A stretch of DNA of 16,090 bases from a bacterium (GCA_030641245.1 DAOWHU010000017.1:1-16090); one strand, 5' to 3'. Positions 5,923-13,370 are shown, numbered from the stretch's first letter. Made by a program: numbers and translations. Notes: generated by a model not told the origin, from the letters alone.

Positions 5923-8688
5923 CTAGTTTTTTTTCATTATTTTTCCTGTCTCCGTATCTGCCTTCCCTAATTCTTCTGGCGTTCCTTCGAAAATAACCTT
6001 CCCGCCGTCTTTACCACCACCTGGACCCAGTTCAATTACCCAATCTGCAATCCGAATAACATCCATATTGTGTTCAATCACGAAAACAGAATTTCCTTTC
6101 CCTACTAAATTATTCAAGACTTCAAAAAGTTTTTTAATGTCACTAAAATGCAACCCGACTGTTGGCTCGTCTAAAATATACAAACAATTTCCTTTCGATT
6201 TTCGAACTAACTCAGAAGCCAGTTTGATCCGCTGAGCTTCTCCGCCTGATAGGCTATTGGAATTCTGACCAAGTTTCAGATACCCCAACCCAACACTTTT
6301 TAAAAGTTTCAGTTTGTTTTTAATCGGAGCAACGGCATTAAAAAAATGATAAGCGTACTCAACTGTCATATCTAATACATCAGCAATATTAACTCCGTGA
6401 TATTCAATTTTTAGAATATCATCTTTGTAGCGCTTACCATTACACTTGGGGCAAACTGAGTAGGTATTATCCAAAAATGGCATATCAATTTTAACGGCTC
6501 CATCTCCTTGGCAATATTCACAACGACCCCCTCGAGTGTTGAAAGAAAAATGATTAGACCCATAGCCTTTTTCTTCGGCCATTTTAGTTTCTGAAAATAA
6601 TTTTCGAATATAGCTAAAAATTCCGGTATAAGTAGCTGGATTAGATCTTGGTGACCTGCCAATTGGAGCTTGATTAACTGTAACAATTTTTTGAATTTTA
6701 TCCTGACCTTGAATCTCGGCACGCCTGTTCTGAATCTCTCCTTTCCGCAAACCAATCGAGACGACATCATTTACCAAAGAGCTCTTACCACTTCCCGAAA
6801 CTCCTGCAAAAACAGTGATGCAGTTCAAAGGAATTTTAAGATTGATATTCTTTAAATTATTATGGTGAACATCTTTGACAACCAAGCTTTCGTCTAAATC
6901 AACTTTTCTATTATAAGCCTTGAATCTTCTTTTCTTGTTGATAAAATGAGCGGTTTCACAATTTGATTTTAATAGCTCTCGGTAGCTTCCTTCAAAAACC
7001 ACTCGGCCACCCTCATCACCAGCCTTAGAACCAAAATCAACAATGTAGTCAGCCGCCTCAATCACATCTTTATCATGTTCAACCACTAACAAAGTATTTT
7101 CCTTTCCTTTCAAATCTCGAAAGGTATCCACTAATTTTTTAGTATCTCGACTGTGTAACCCCACCGTAGGTTCGTCTAAAACATAAAGAACGCTGTTCAA
7201 TCCACTGTAAAGTTGAGTGGCGATTCTAATTCTCTGATACTCCCCTCCTGACAAAGTTTTACAAGGTCGATTCAAATTAAGATAACCCACTCCAACTCTT
7301 TCCAAAGGATTAAGTCGACTAATAATTTCTTTAAAAAATTCTTTCAAAAAGCATCCCTTATTCTTTTGAGATTTCTTAGATAGTTTTTTCAAAAAAACTA
7401 TCAAGTCCGTTATCTCCATTTCAACCAACCGATCGATTCCTTGACCATCTATTTTAACATTTAAAAATTCTCTCTTTAGCCTTTTGCCTCCGCACTCAGC
7501 GCATTTTTCTAAAGTAAAATATTTTTCAATTTCATTTTTAGTAAAAGTGGACGCGTCAATTTTTTCTAATTTTTCTAGTAATTCATTGGCCACTCCTTTA
7601 AATTTTTTCTCACCCTTCTCGTCACTGACGCCCCAAAGAATTTGTTCGATTTTTTCTACAGCAATCTCTCTAATCGGCTCTGTTAATGAAATTTTCAATT
7701 CATTTTGAATAAATTTCATTTTTTGACTATTGACGTTGCCCTCTCCTAATCGTCCTCCTAATCTCACCCAAGGCTCAATGGCTCCTTCGGCTATGGACAG
7801 TTTTTTGTTGGGAATAATCTTGTCCAAATCAATTTGAAGAACCTCTCCTAATCCTTGACAACAATTACAAGCCCCTTCCACTAAATTAAAAGAAAAGTTT
7901 TTTTTGTTAAAACTTTCCAAAGAATAATCGCAACTAGAACATTTAAATTTTCGGCAAAAAACCACTCGCTCTTGATTCAAATGAACAATAGCAGTTTCAT
8001 TATTAGATTTTTTTAAAGCGGTTTGAACTGAATCCAGAATCCGCTCTTTATCTAGTTTAACTTTTTCAATAAAAATTTTGTCCACTAAAATCTCGATGGT
8101 TTGACCAGCTATTTTTTGAAGAGTTAGGTCTTTAATATTGACTACTTTATTCTCTATGATGAACTTAGAATGACCCAAGTTTTTTATAACCTTCAAGTCT
8201 CTCTCAGCCTCATCAGTCCTTATGAAAAATGGATAAGAAACTAGAACCTGACTCTTATTTCTCAACTGACTAATCTTTCTGATAATCTCATCTGGACTAT
8301 TTCTTTTTATTTCTTTGTTGCAATTGGGGCAAAACGGCTTTCCATATTCAGCGTAAAAAACTCTCAGCAAATCATAAATTCCAGTAGCCGTTCCAACTGT
8401 TGACCGTGAATTCTGACCATTGAATCGTTGTCCGATTGATATAGCTGGACAAAGATTTTCTATTTTATCAACCGCCGGTTTTTTAACAGTGTTCAAAAAA
8501 TAATGAGCATGGCTGGACAAATTTTCCATATAACGCCGATAGCCCTCTGAATAAACAGTGTCAAAAGCAAAAGAACTTTTTCCACTTCCAGAAACCCCGG
8601 AAACTACTACAATTTTATTTTTAGGAATATCTATATCAATATTTTTTAAATTATTTTCTCGAGCACCTCGAATTAAAATTTGTTTCAT
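5923..8688 (-). CDS. uvrA: UvrA-type excinuclease ATPase
   Basis: UvrA is the damage-sensing ABC ATPase dimer that loads UvrB in nucleotide excision repair. The 921 residues carry all the expected blocks: Walker A GVSGSGKSS at 31-39 and again at 629-637, signature LSGGEYQRIRIA at 479-490 and LSGGEAQRIKLA at 813-824, and LDEPTVGLH with each. Zinc modules are intact: C250, C253, C274, C277, and C723, C726, C746, C749. The UvrB-binding insert (about 120-245) is present by length. Several normally invariant stretches differ, for example LSSHAHYFL where LSAYARQFL is usual and SIGQRFNGQNSRSTVG where AIEQK is usual, so it may be a divergent lineage copy or a UvrA-like paralogue. ATG at 8688 matches the family N terminus although no Shine-Dalgarno is visible. 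It is monocistronic, with its own promoter; uvrB and uvrC are not here. Confidence 0.93.
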   Translation of the reverse strand: MKQILIRGARENNLKNIDIDIPKNKIVVVSGVSGSGKSSFAFDTVYSEGYRRYMENLSSHAHYFLNTVKKPAVDKIENLCPAISIGQRFNGQNSRSTVGTATGIYDLLRVFYAEYGKPFCPNCNKEIKRNSPDEIIRKISQLRNKSQVLVSYPFFIRTDEAERDLKVIKNLGHSKFIIENKVVNIKDLTLQKIAGQTIEILVDKIFIEKVKLDKERILDSVQTALKKSNNETAIVHLNQERVVFCRKFKCSSCDYSLESFNKKNFSFNLVEGACNCCQGLGEVLQIDLDKIIPNKKLSIAEGAIEPWVRLGGRLGEGNVNSQKMKFIQNELKISLTEPIREIAVEKIEQILWGVSDEKGEKKFKGVANELLEKLEKIDASTFTKNEIEKYFTLEKCAECGGKRLKREFLNVKIDGQGIDRLVEMEITDLIVFLKKLSKKSQKNKGCFLKEFFKEIISRLNPLERVGVGYLNLNRPCKTLSGGEYQRIRIATQLYSGLNSVLYVLDEPTVGLHSRDTKKLVDTFRDLKGKENTLLVVEHDKDVIEAADYIVDFGSKAGDEGGRVVFEGSYRELLKSNCETAHFINKKRRFKAYNRKVDLDESLVVKDVHHNNLKNINLKIPLNCITVFAGVSGSGKSSLVNDVVSIGLRKGEIQNRRAEIQGQDKIQKIVTVNQAPIGRSPRSNPATYTGIFSYIRKLFSETKMAEEKGYGSNHFSFNTRGGRCEYCQGDGAVKIDMPFLDNTYSVCPKCNGKRYKDDILKIEYHGVNIADVLDMTVEYAYHFFNAVAPIKNKLKLLKSVGLGYLKLGQNSNSLSGGEAQRIKLASELVRKSKGNCLYILDEPTVGLHFSDIKKLFEVLNNLVGKGNSVFVIEHNMDVIRIADWVIELGPGGGKDGGKVIFEGTPEELGKADTETGKIMKKN

Positions 8689-8737
8689 GTAAACTAAATT
8701 TAGACAAAATTGAATTATATTCCTTCAGCAAATAAAT

Positions 8738-8765
8738 ATTATACAGATTTTTCAAAAAAAGTAAA
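8738..8765 (-). promoter_or_regulatory. Sigma70-type promoter for uvrA
   Basis: A consensus -10 TATAAT (8738-8743, minus strand) has a TG just before it. It is 16 bases from TTTACT (8760-8765), a 4 of 6 match to the -35 consensus. Transcription would start near 8731, about 43 bases before the uvrA ATG. No obvious LexA-like operator is seen. Confidence 0.7.
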
Positions 8766-8816
8766 CCCATTACATCTCCTTTAAACATTGCCCTCCTCTG
8801 AAAATATTTCCATTAC

Positions 8817-8841
8817 AAAACCCCGATGGTTATCGGGGTTT
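8817..8841 (-). terminator. Terminator after the acidic membrane protein gene
   Basis: A perfect 10-bp stem AAACCCCGAT with its complement encloses a 4-base loop (8818-8841), followed on the minus strand by TTTTG. It lies 55 bases past the stop of the preceding gene and just before the uvrA promoter. The T run is short, so efficiency may be modest; it could act weakly in both directions. Confidence 0.7.
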
Positions 8842-8896
8842 CGCAATTTATATAAAAATTAAGGTAAGGAACAAAAAAATTAATACTTTCTTTTAA

Positions 8897-9514
8897 CTAT
8901 TTCAAACTAGGAACTCGGGCTGAATATTTTTCTAGATTGCTCAATTGCCCAGCTGAAAGTGTTTTTGATTTCTCAATAGAATTTTTAATCAAATTTTTAG
9001 AAAAATTCATTTGGTCTCCAGACTCAACACCTCCTACATAACTTACATTTTTTTGTAAATAATCTTCAATGTAAATTTTGTGTTCGGCTGTTAACTCAGA
9101 GTCATTGTTTTTTTCTAAATAGCTGGCCAAAGCCTTTCTAGCTAAAGTAGTTCTACTGTCTCCTGAAATAGCAGTTTCTACAAAAGCTTCTCCAGTCTCT
9201 TGACTAATAGCTTTCGTTTCTACCTCAGCCGATTCTTCATTAATTTGAACCTCCACGGCTTCTCCTACTTCAACCTCCTGAGACTCTACTAATTCCTCTT
9301 CTTCAAAATCTTGATCAATCATGAATTCATCTTCAAGTGCTAATTCATCTTCAAAAATTGAATCCTGACTTCGATTGGAATAAGAATAAATTCCACCAGC
9401 AATTACTACAACGATTAAAACTGAAATTATAATTCGAATATTATCTTGAATCCAGTTTTTAACTTTCCCTCCTAAACCAAGATCCTCTTGGCTTTCAAAA
9501 TCTTCATTCGCCAT
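8897..9514 (-). CDS. Single-pass membrane protein with acidic linker and LysM-like end
   Basis: A 205-residue protein with a short cytoplasmic N terminus, one membrane helix (about residues 27-43, IRIIISVLIVVVIAGG), then a very acidic low-complexity linker (about 52-100) that should lie outside the membrane. The C-terminal 95 residues contain SGDSRTTLARKAL and a later VESGDQMNFSKNLI, which faintly resemble the halves of a stretched LysM peptidoglycan-binding motif, and end NLEKYSARVPSLK. I cannot assign it to a named family. The start is ATG 9514, preceded by AGGTGA about 6 bases away; a reading frame from 9559 would add 15 residues without such a site. It has its own promoter and terminator next to the pilus genes. 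A cell-envelope anchoring role is inferred. Confidence 0.75.
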   Translation of the reverse strand: MANEDFESQEDLGLGGKVKNWIQDNIRIIISVLIVVVIAGGIYSYSNRSQDSIFEDELALEDEFMIDQDFEEEELVESQEVEVGEAVEVQINEESAEVETKAISQETGEAFVETAISGDSRTTLARKALASYLEKNNDSELTAEHKIYIEDYLQKNVSYVGGVESGDQMNFSKNLIKNSIEKSKTLSAGQLSNLEKYSARVPSLK

Positions 9515-9615
9515 CTGTTTCACCTGCCTTTCTAGTTTTAATGAAACTGTCGAAAACACCCAAAAACAAAGATGCTTAAAACAATCCCTTCGATTAATTT
9601 TTCAAAGTCCTTCTT

Positions 9616-9649
9616 AAAGCTTGTTTATCCCTTAAGGATATTGAGCTTT
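9616..9649 (-). other. 5' leader hairpin of the membrane protein gene
   Basis: AAAGCT (9616-9621) pairs with AGCTTT (9644-9649), and within it TATCC (9626-9630) pairs with GGATA (9636-9640). The structure begins at the predicted transcription start, so the mRNA would carry a 5'-terminal stem-loop. That could protect the transcript or regulate it. The leader is about 130 bases long. Confidence 0.5.
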
Positions 9650-9654
9650 AAAGT

Positions 9655-9682
9655 ATTCTATCAAAAAAAAAATAACCGTCAA
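9655..9682 (-). promoter_or_regulatory. Promoter for the membrane protein gene
   Basis: On the minus strand TTGACG (9677-9682, 5 of 6 to consensus) lies 16 bases from TAGAAT (9655-9660, 5 of 6). The spacer contains a run of ten T residues. The start point would be near 9648. Confidence 0.75.
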
Positions 9683-9729
9683 GGATTTACTTTAAATGTT
9701 TTATGCCCAAAACAAAAAACCTCCTTATG

Positions 9730-9783
9730 GGAAACTGCCTCTGAACTTTTTTCGATATCAAAAACTAGCCCAAAGACAGTTCC
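9730..9783 (-). other. Long imperfect hairpin after the fourth pilin gene
   Basis: On the minus strand GGAACTGTC (9783-9775) pairs with GGCAGTTTCC (9739-9730) with one bulge and one G-T pair. Pairing continues inward through CTTTGGGCT and AGTTCAGAG to a T-run/A-run tip, giving roughly 20 paired positions in 54 bases. A six-T run follows about 14 bases later. It could be a terminator or mRNA-stabilising structure for the pilin transcript. Confidence 0.45.
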
Positions 9784-9815
9784 TAAGAAAATTCTTTGAT
9801 AAAATTAACAATAGA

Positions 9816-10211
9816 TTATTGAAGTGTACAACTACCAGAAGAAACGGAACAAACCACAATATCAGCGATTGCATCTCCAGCAGTAATAGAAGTACCACCA
9901 GTTGTCCTATATTGATAAGAAGCTCCAGTAATATGAGTTAGAGCTGGCCACACTTCATCAATATCAGATAAATCACAAATATCATTTCCTCCTGTAGTAG
10001 CACTGGTAGGATTTTGAATGCTTCCTCCATCATTAACGCACATCGCCGCTGTAGGCATAATTGAAGCTAATGTTGATTGAAGAGAGGCTTTTCGGGATCG
10101 ATCTCTAGCACTATTTAAACTCACTAAAACAATCCCCGCCAAAATAGCAATAATCGCCACCACCACTAGAAGCTCAATTAAAGTAAACCCTTTTTTATTC
10201 GTTTTTTTCAT
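9816..10211 (-). CDS. Type IV pilin, separately promoted (major pilin candidate)
   Basis: A 131-residue prepilin with class III signal MKKTNKKG ahead of FTLIELLVVVAII; cleavage by PilD after G8 leaves F1 and the assembly glutamate E5 of the mature protein (E13 here). The hydrophobic helix runs to about residue 32 and the globular domain is small. Cysteines at 58, 79, 121 and 128 probably form disulfides; the first lies 49 residues after the mature N terminus, as in two of the three pilins near pilC. It differs from the other pilins in the cassette in having its own promoter and a strong GAGGTGA binding site, which suggests high expression. A major pilin role is an inference from that; the product may equally be a GspG-like pseudopilin. 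Confidence 0.88.
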   Translation of the reverse strand: MKKTNKKGFTLIELLVVVAIIAILAGIVLVSLNSARDRSRKASLQSTLASIMPTAAMCVNDGGSIQNPTSATTGGNDICDLSDIDEVWPALTHITGASYQYRTTGGTSITAGDAIADIVVCSVSSGSCTLQ

Positions 10212-10215
10212 ATTT

Positions 10216-10222
10216 TCACCTC
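10216..10222 (-). promoter_or_regulatory. Strong ribosome binding site of the fourth pilin
   Basis: GAGGTGA lies 4 bases before the ATG at 10211. The GAGGTGAAAA-N-ATGAAAAAAA context is shared with the pilin that starts at 14775. Most neighbours lack a recognisable site, so these two pilins are probably the best-translated genes of the locus. Confidence 0.8.
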
Positions 10223-10298
10223 TCTTTCCATTTTTTGTTTTTATATGATATATAATTTTATTTTACAGATATTCCCCTTTAATATTTACCATACTTTA

Positions 10299-10325
10299 AT
10301 TATACACTATTTTCCTGTAAGTCAA
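10299..10325 (-). promoter_or_regulatory. Promoter for the fourth pilin
   Basis: TTGACT (10320-10325, 5 of 6) and a perfect TATAAT (10299-10304) on the minus strand are separated by 15 bases, slightly short. It falls between the PilX-like gene stop and the pilin start, giving a leader of about 80 bases rich in A and T. Confidence 0.7.
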
Positions 10326-10349
10326 AATAAATCATCCTTAAGTCTACTC

Positions 10350-10784
10350 TTAAGGTGCTTGAAATAAAGTAGCCTTAAGAGACCGATAAATCGTGTTTGA
10401 GCCTCGAGTCGCCGATCCCACCACTTTCGCAAACCCAATATCACCAACGCTATCGCTTCCACTTAAGACATTATCACTGCTATCCAAGAAATAGGCTGAA
10501 CACGCAGGATCATTAATAATACATTCTTTAGTAGTATTATCAAAACTATCACATAAATCATCTACGTTGCTAGGAGTACCATGATTAATTTCTTGTAAAA
10601 TATATTCCAGACCACTGTCAGCTCTCTGAAAAGCTTCTGGAGTCAGAGACAATGCCCCACTGGACCTATTTTGTATAGCCGAAATAAAAACCACCGAAGA
10701 TGTTATTATGATAGCATTAGCAATTAAAATCATTACAAAAACTAAAGCTGATCCTTTTTTATTTTTTATTATTTCTTCGAACAC
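10350..10784 (-). CDS. PilX-like minor pilin
   Basis: A 144-residue protein whose N terminus, KNKKGSALVFVMILIANAII (residues 7-26), matches the PilX N-terminal pattern: basic residues, glycine, then a hydrophobic helix that starts SALV and lacks glutamate 5. AFQRADSGLEYIL (51-63) corresponds to the second conserved block, A..A..G.E. Minor pilins of this type are thought to form the tip complex that primes pilus assembly. Cysteines at 78, 88 and 95. Start is GTG 10784, 21 bases after the stop of the PilW-like gene; no clear Shine-Dalgarno. Last gene of the tightly packed minor-pilin run; the following pilin has its own promoter. Confidence 0.8.
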   Translation of the reverse strand: MFEEIIKNKKGSALVFVMILIANAIIITSSVVFISAIQNRSSGALSLTPEAFQRADSGLEYILQEINHGTPSNVDDLCDSFDNTTKECIINDPACSAYFLDSSDNVLSGSDSVGDIGFAKVVGSATRGSNTIYRSLKATLFQAP

Positions 10785-10805
10785 TGCTTCTAAAATAATT
10801 TTTAT

Positions 10806-11363
10806 TTAGGGCACATTATAACCATAATCTCTCAAGGAAACTGACGATTGAATTACCACCACATCATCTTCAAAATTATCCAGAGCATCCGCTACATAAC
10901 GTAGTTCGATATTGGTTCTAACAAAACCTCTCTCTCCGACACTTCTATCGGTTTCCTTAACACTAAATGATCCACTCACATCAATACTATTATCTCCAAC
11001 TATTTCAGCAAATGAGGCTCCAATATCGCTACAATCGGAGTCCGAATCAGTTCCCACCTTGATCTCTAACTTATTGCCGTTAAAAGCATAACAATAGCTT
11101 CGACTAGTGTTATTGTCTATAACAAAAATTTCACTACCCCCTCCATCAATAGTATGACTAGTTCGAATAGTTTTATTTAAATTCTCGATAGCATAACTAG
11201 CATTTTCAATGGTATTCTTTAAAGCCTGAGTTCTTTGATAAGTTTTAATTATTTGAATTCCAAAAATAGTAATCCCACCAAAAATAACAGCTAAAATAGC
11301 GCTGGAAATAGCCAACTCAATTATAGTGAAGCCTTGTTTAATTTTTAATTTTTTAATTCTCAT
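10806..11363 (-). CDS. PilW/GspJ-like minor pilin
   Basis: A 185-residue prepilin. The class III signal MRIKKLKIKQG is followed by FTIIELAISSAILAVIFGG, with the assembly glutamate at residue 16. A helix with TYQRTQALKNTIENASYAIE and then NKTIRTS is typical of the PilW/GspJ pattern of a long helix with a conserved Arg before the globular domain. The globular part has a YCYAF plus DCSD pair of cysteines. Its ATG at 11363 comes 6 bases after the TAA of the PilV-like gene. It probably joins the tip complex with its neighbours. PilW versus GspJ cannot be separated by eye. Confidence 0.78.
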   Translation of the reverse strand: MRIKKLKIKQGFTIIELAISSAILAVIFGGITIFGIQIIKTYQRTQALKNTIENASYAIENLNKTIRTSHTIDGGGSEIFVIDNNTSRSYCYAFNGNKLEIKVGTDSDSDCSDIGASFAEIVGDNSIDVSGSFSVKETDRSVGERGFVRTNIELRYVADALDNFEDDVVVIQSSVSLRDYGYNVP

Positions 11364-11369
11364 TTTAGT

Positions 11370-11936
11370 TTAGGTGTTTTCTTGCCAATTAGTTAAAAAA
11401 CTTTCCGTTTCAATACTCCTAGCAGTACCAAGAGAAGGACTTTGCCACTCGACTGTACACCGAACTGTCATATCCACTGCCCCAGAATTGATATCGCAAT
11501 AACGTTCAAAAATGGTAACCCCGGTCCCACAACCACCATTACAATTTCTGTAGACACCTCCTCCGTCAATTTCCACCTCAACTTCCCTGCTGTTATCGCA
11601 ATTAGCCTGAGAACCACTCCAATAAGGATAGCAAATTCCCGATGATAAATCGACGTTCATATTTATAACATTCAATAAGTTCTCATCTCTTCTATTTCTA
11701 ATGATTTCTACTCCCTCTTGAGCTAAATTAGCCGCAATTAAAGCATATCGATTATCTTTCTCATGTTGAGCAGTTTTAGCTAAGATTACATAAATCCCAG
11801 TAAAAGTAAATGCCACCACAAACATTACCAGAAGTATTTCCAAGAGAGTAAACCCCGAAGAATCCTGAGTTACTTTTTTATCAATAGTTTTTTTAAAAAA
11901 AATATTCATAATTATTGAGAGACTACCCCCCCCCAT
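11370..11936 (-). CDS. PilV/GspI-like minor pilin
   Basis: A 188-residue prepilin with signal cleavage expected after G28, before FTLLEILLVMFVV (glutamate at 33). NLAQEGVEIIRNRRDENL (residues 70-87) is the block typical of PilV-like proteins in CPR-type T4P loci. The globular part contains a cysteine-rich insert with CYPYW, CNGGCG, RYCD and RCTVEW, suggesting several disulfides. The start ATG at 11936 overlaps the stop of the FimT-like gene by one base (TAATG), and the ATG runs directly into nine G residues. A second in-frame ATG is at residue 10 and would give a more usual 19-residue signal. The unusually long 28-residue leader makes the true start uncertain. Confidence 0.75.
   Translation of the reverse strand: MGGGSLSIIMNIFFKKTIDKKVTQDSSGFTLLEILLVMFVVAFTFTGIYVILAKTAQHEKDNRYALIAANLAQEGVEIIRNRRDENLLNVINMNVDLSSGICYPYWSGSQANCDNSREVEVEIDGGGVYRNCNGGCGTGVTIFERYCDINSGAVDMTVRCTVEWQSPSLGTARSIETESFLTNWQENT
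11926..11934 (-). repeat. G9 homopolymer at the PilV-like gene start
   Basis: On the minus strand the start reads A-T, then nine G residues, then TAG; the first G belongs to the ATG. Long G runs are hotspots for replication slippage and are rare in AT-rich DNA. Changing the count by one would shift the frame from the first ATG, while the ATG at residue 10 lies past the tract. Confidence 0.75.
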
Positions 11937-12505
11937 TAAAGACTAACTTTTCCACTACCATTTATTTCAATAGTTTTGGATTGAACATCCTGAATTCGCG
12001 TTATTGTATAAAAACGAACGGCTGTTCCTCCTAATTCTACTCCGTTAGAGTAAACTCCTCCATAAGGAGCCTTAAAAAAAATATCTGGACCAGAAACAGA
12101 ATAACCATCCCCCAAGTCAATTATTCTGTCATTAATCTTAACCAAAGGAGAGGGAGGGGTATAATCCAAACTAAGAGCAACATCGCAAGCATAAGGATCA
12201 TTTTTATAATCATTGTTATATAAATGAAAAACGATAATCCTAGAACCAGAAGCACGGATCCCAAAACCACAAACATGTTGTTGAAAAGAATCTTGAGGAA
12301 TTGATAAAGAATAGGTTTGAGCCAAACGAACCCCCGCCTTAATCTTATCAGTATTCATTATTAAACTCTGATGAGTATCAGAGACGCTAACAACTTGGAA
12401 CAAAGTAGCCGACAAAAAAACAATAATACTAGCCGTAATTATTATCTCAATAAGAGTAAAGCCTTGCTTGTTACAAAATATATTTTTTTTATTTTTTGAA
12501 ATCAT
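11936..12505 (-). CDS. FimT/GspH-like minor pilin
   Basis: A 189-residue prepilin from ATG 12505. The signal MISKNKKNIFCNKQG precedes FTLIEIIITASIIVFLS, with the glutamate at residue 20. The region after the helix, with KAGVRLAQTYSLSIPQD and GFGIR, then a C-terminal beta block TIEINGSGKVSL, fits the GspH/FimT family of initiator pseudopilins. A TTG at 12550 in the same frame would add 15 residues and give a very long signal, so I prefer the ATG. The ATG overlaps the end of a 19-codon frame that itself overlaps the pilD stop. Its own stop overlaps the next gene's start. It is probably part of the tip complex with PilV, PilW and PilX-like proteins. Confidence 0.78.
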   Translation of the reverse strand: MISKNKKNIFCNKQGFTLIEIIITASIIVFLSATLFQVVSVSDTHQSLIMNTDKIKAGVRLAQTYSLSIPQDSFQQHVCGFGIRASGSRIIVFHLYNNDYKNDPYACDVALSLDYTPPSPLVKINDRIIDLGDGYSVSGPDIFFKAPYGGVYSNGVELGGTAVRFYTITRIQDVQSKTIEINGSGKVSL

Positions 12506-12557
12506 TTTAATTTGTTTTTTATGAGACTGCCGCTGAATGGCGTCTGGCAACAGTTTT

Positions 12558-13370
12558 TCATATCAAAAGATTATTCCAAACCTCCAAAACTACTTCTCGA
12601 TTAAACATTAGAAAATAAGCGCTAACTATTAAAAATGGTCCAAAAGGTATTTGAGACTTCATTTTTTTACTAAAAAACAGAATCAGGAATACCGCTACTA
12701 TTGCTCCAGAAACGTAGGAAAATAAAATCAAAAAATAAACCGCCTGAAGTCCCACAATTGAGCCTAGCCAGAAACCAAGTTTGACATCTCCGCCTCCGAT
12801 CCATTTCCCTTTAGAAATGTAAAAAATAAACCCAAAGAATCCGCCCAAAATCAAACCTCCCAACAAAGCTGAAATTAGAGGATTTCCAAAGCTCCAAAAA
12901 TATTCTGAGCCTAAAGAAGTTTGAATCTGAAAAATAAAAGTACTCACCAATCCTATTAAAACTAAAAAATCGGGGATTATCATATATTTTAAATCCCAAA
13001 TAAATATTACCCACAAAATATACGAAATAAAAATAAAATAAAATAAAATAAAATAAAATTCGAAACTCGAACCATTTGTCTGAAATAGCAAATTATTCTG
13101 AACCAGCCAAAAAGTAAGTATTAATACGAAACCCGTAGATAATTCCACTAAAGGATATTGCCAAGAAAGTTTTTTGCGACACTTTTTGCACTGCCCTTTT
13201 AATATTAAAAAACTAATAATCGGAATATTATCCAACCAACTCAAAACATAGTTACAAAAATCACATATAGAGCGACCTCTAATAGATTTTTTAGCCTGAG
13301 TTCGATCAATTAGAACGTTGGCAAAACTTCCTAAACAAATTCCTAGAATAAAGATAAATACGTAAATCAT
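12558..13370 (-). CDS. pilD: Prepilin peptidase (type 4, aspartic)
   Basis: This 270-residue polytopic membrane enzyme removes the class III signals of the neighbouring pilins and usually methylates the new N terminus. The N-terminal domain has GSFANVLIDR (14-23) and four cysteines in CDFC and CKKC, the zinc-binding pattern of dual-function PilD. The two catalytic aspartates are seen in IWDLKYMIIPD (the WD aspartate) and GGGDVKLG. Hydrophobic segments fill the rest. Start ATG 13370 lies 31 bases after the third pilin. Its stop overlaps a tiny frame leading to the FimT-like gene. A run of six AAAAT units lies within the coding region. All needed residues are intact, so the copy seen here should be active. 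Confidence 0.92.
   Translation of the reverse strand: MIYVFIFILGICLGSFANVLIDRTQAKKSIRGRSICDFCNYVLSWLDNIPIISFLILKGQCKKCRKKLSWQYPLVELSTGFVLILTFWLVQNNLLFQTNGSSFEFYFILFYFIFISYILWVIFIWDLKYMIIPDFLVLIGLVSTFIFQIQTSLGSEYFWSFGNPLISALLGGLILGGFFGFIFYISKGKWIGGGDVKLGFWLGSIVGLQAVYFLILFSYVSGAIVAVFLILFFSKKMKSQIPFGPFLIVSAYFLMFNREVVLEVWNNLLI
13030..13059 (-). repeat. Six perfect AAAAT units inside pilD
   Basis: A 30-base perfect pentamer array lies at codons about 104 to 114 of pilD and encodes an alternating Phe/Tyr/Ile/Leu stretch in a membrane helix. Since five is not a multiple of three, gain or loss of one unit would shift the frame and truncate the peptidase. Confidence 0.9.

Noticed and set aside
5923..5945. 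A-run and T-run around GCCCTAG at the end of uvrA as a terminator.
   Set aside because: The stem would be only A-T pairs with no GC core, so I do not call it.
6411..6770. A 119-codon minus-strand frame within uvrA.
   Set aside because: It lies in another frame of uvrA, with a composition expected from frame-shifted coding DNA; uvrA is intact across it.
9572..9799. A 75-codon plus-strand frame in the gap between the fourth pilin and the membrane protein.
   Set aside because: It has no binding site, overlaps a minus-strand promoter and hairpins, shows no domain, and its one pilin-like string (GFTL) is not in a signal context.
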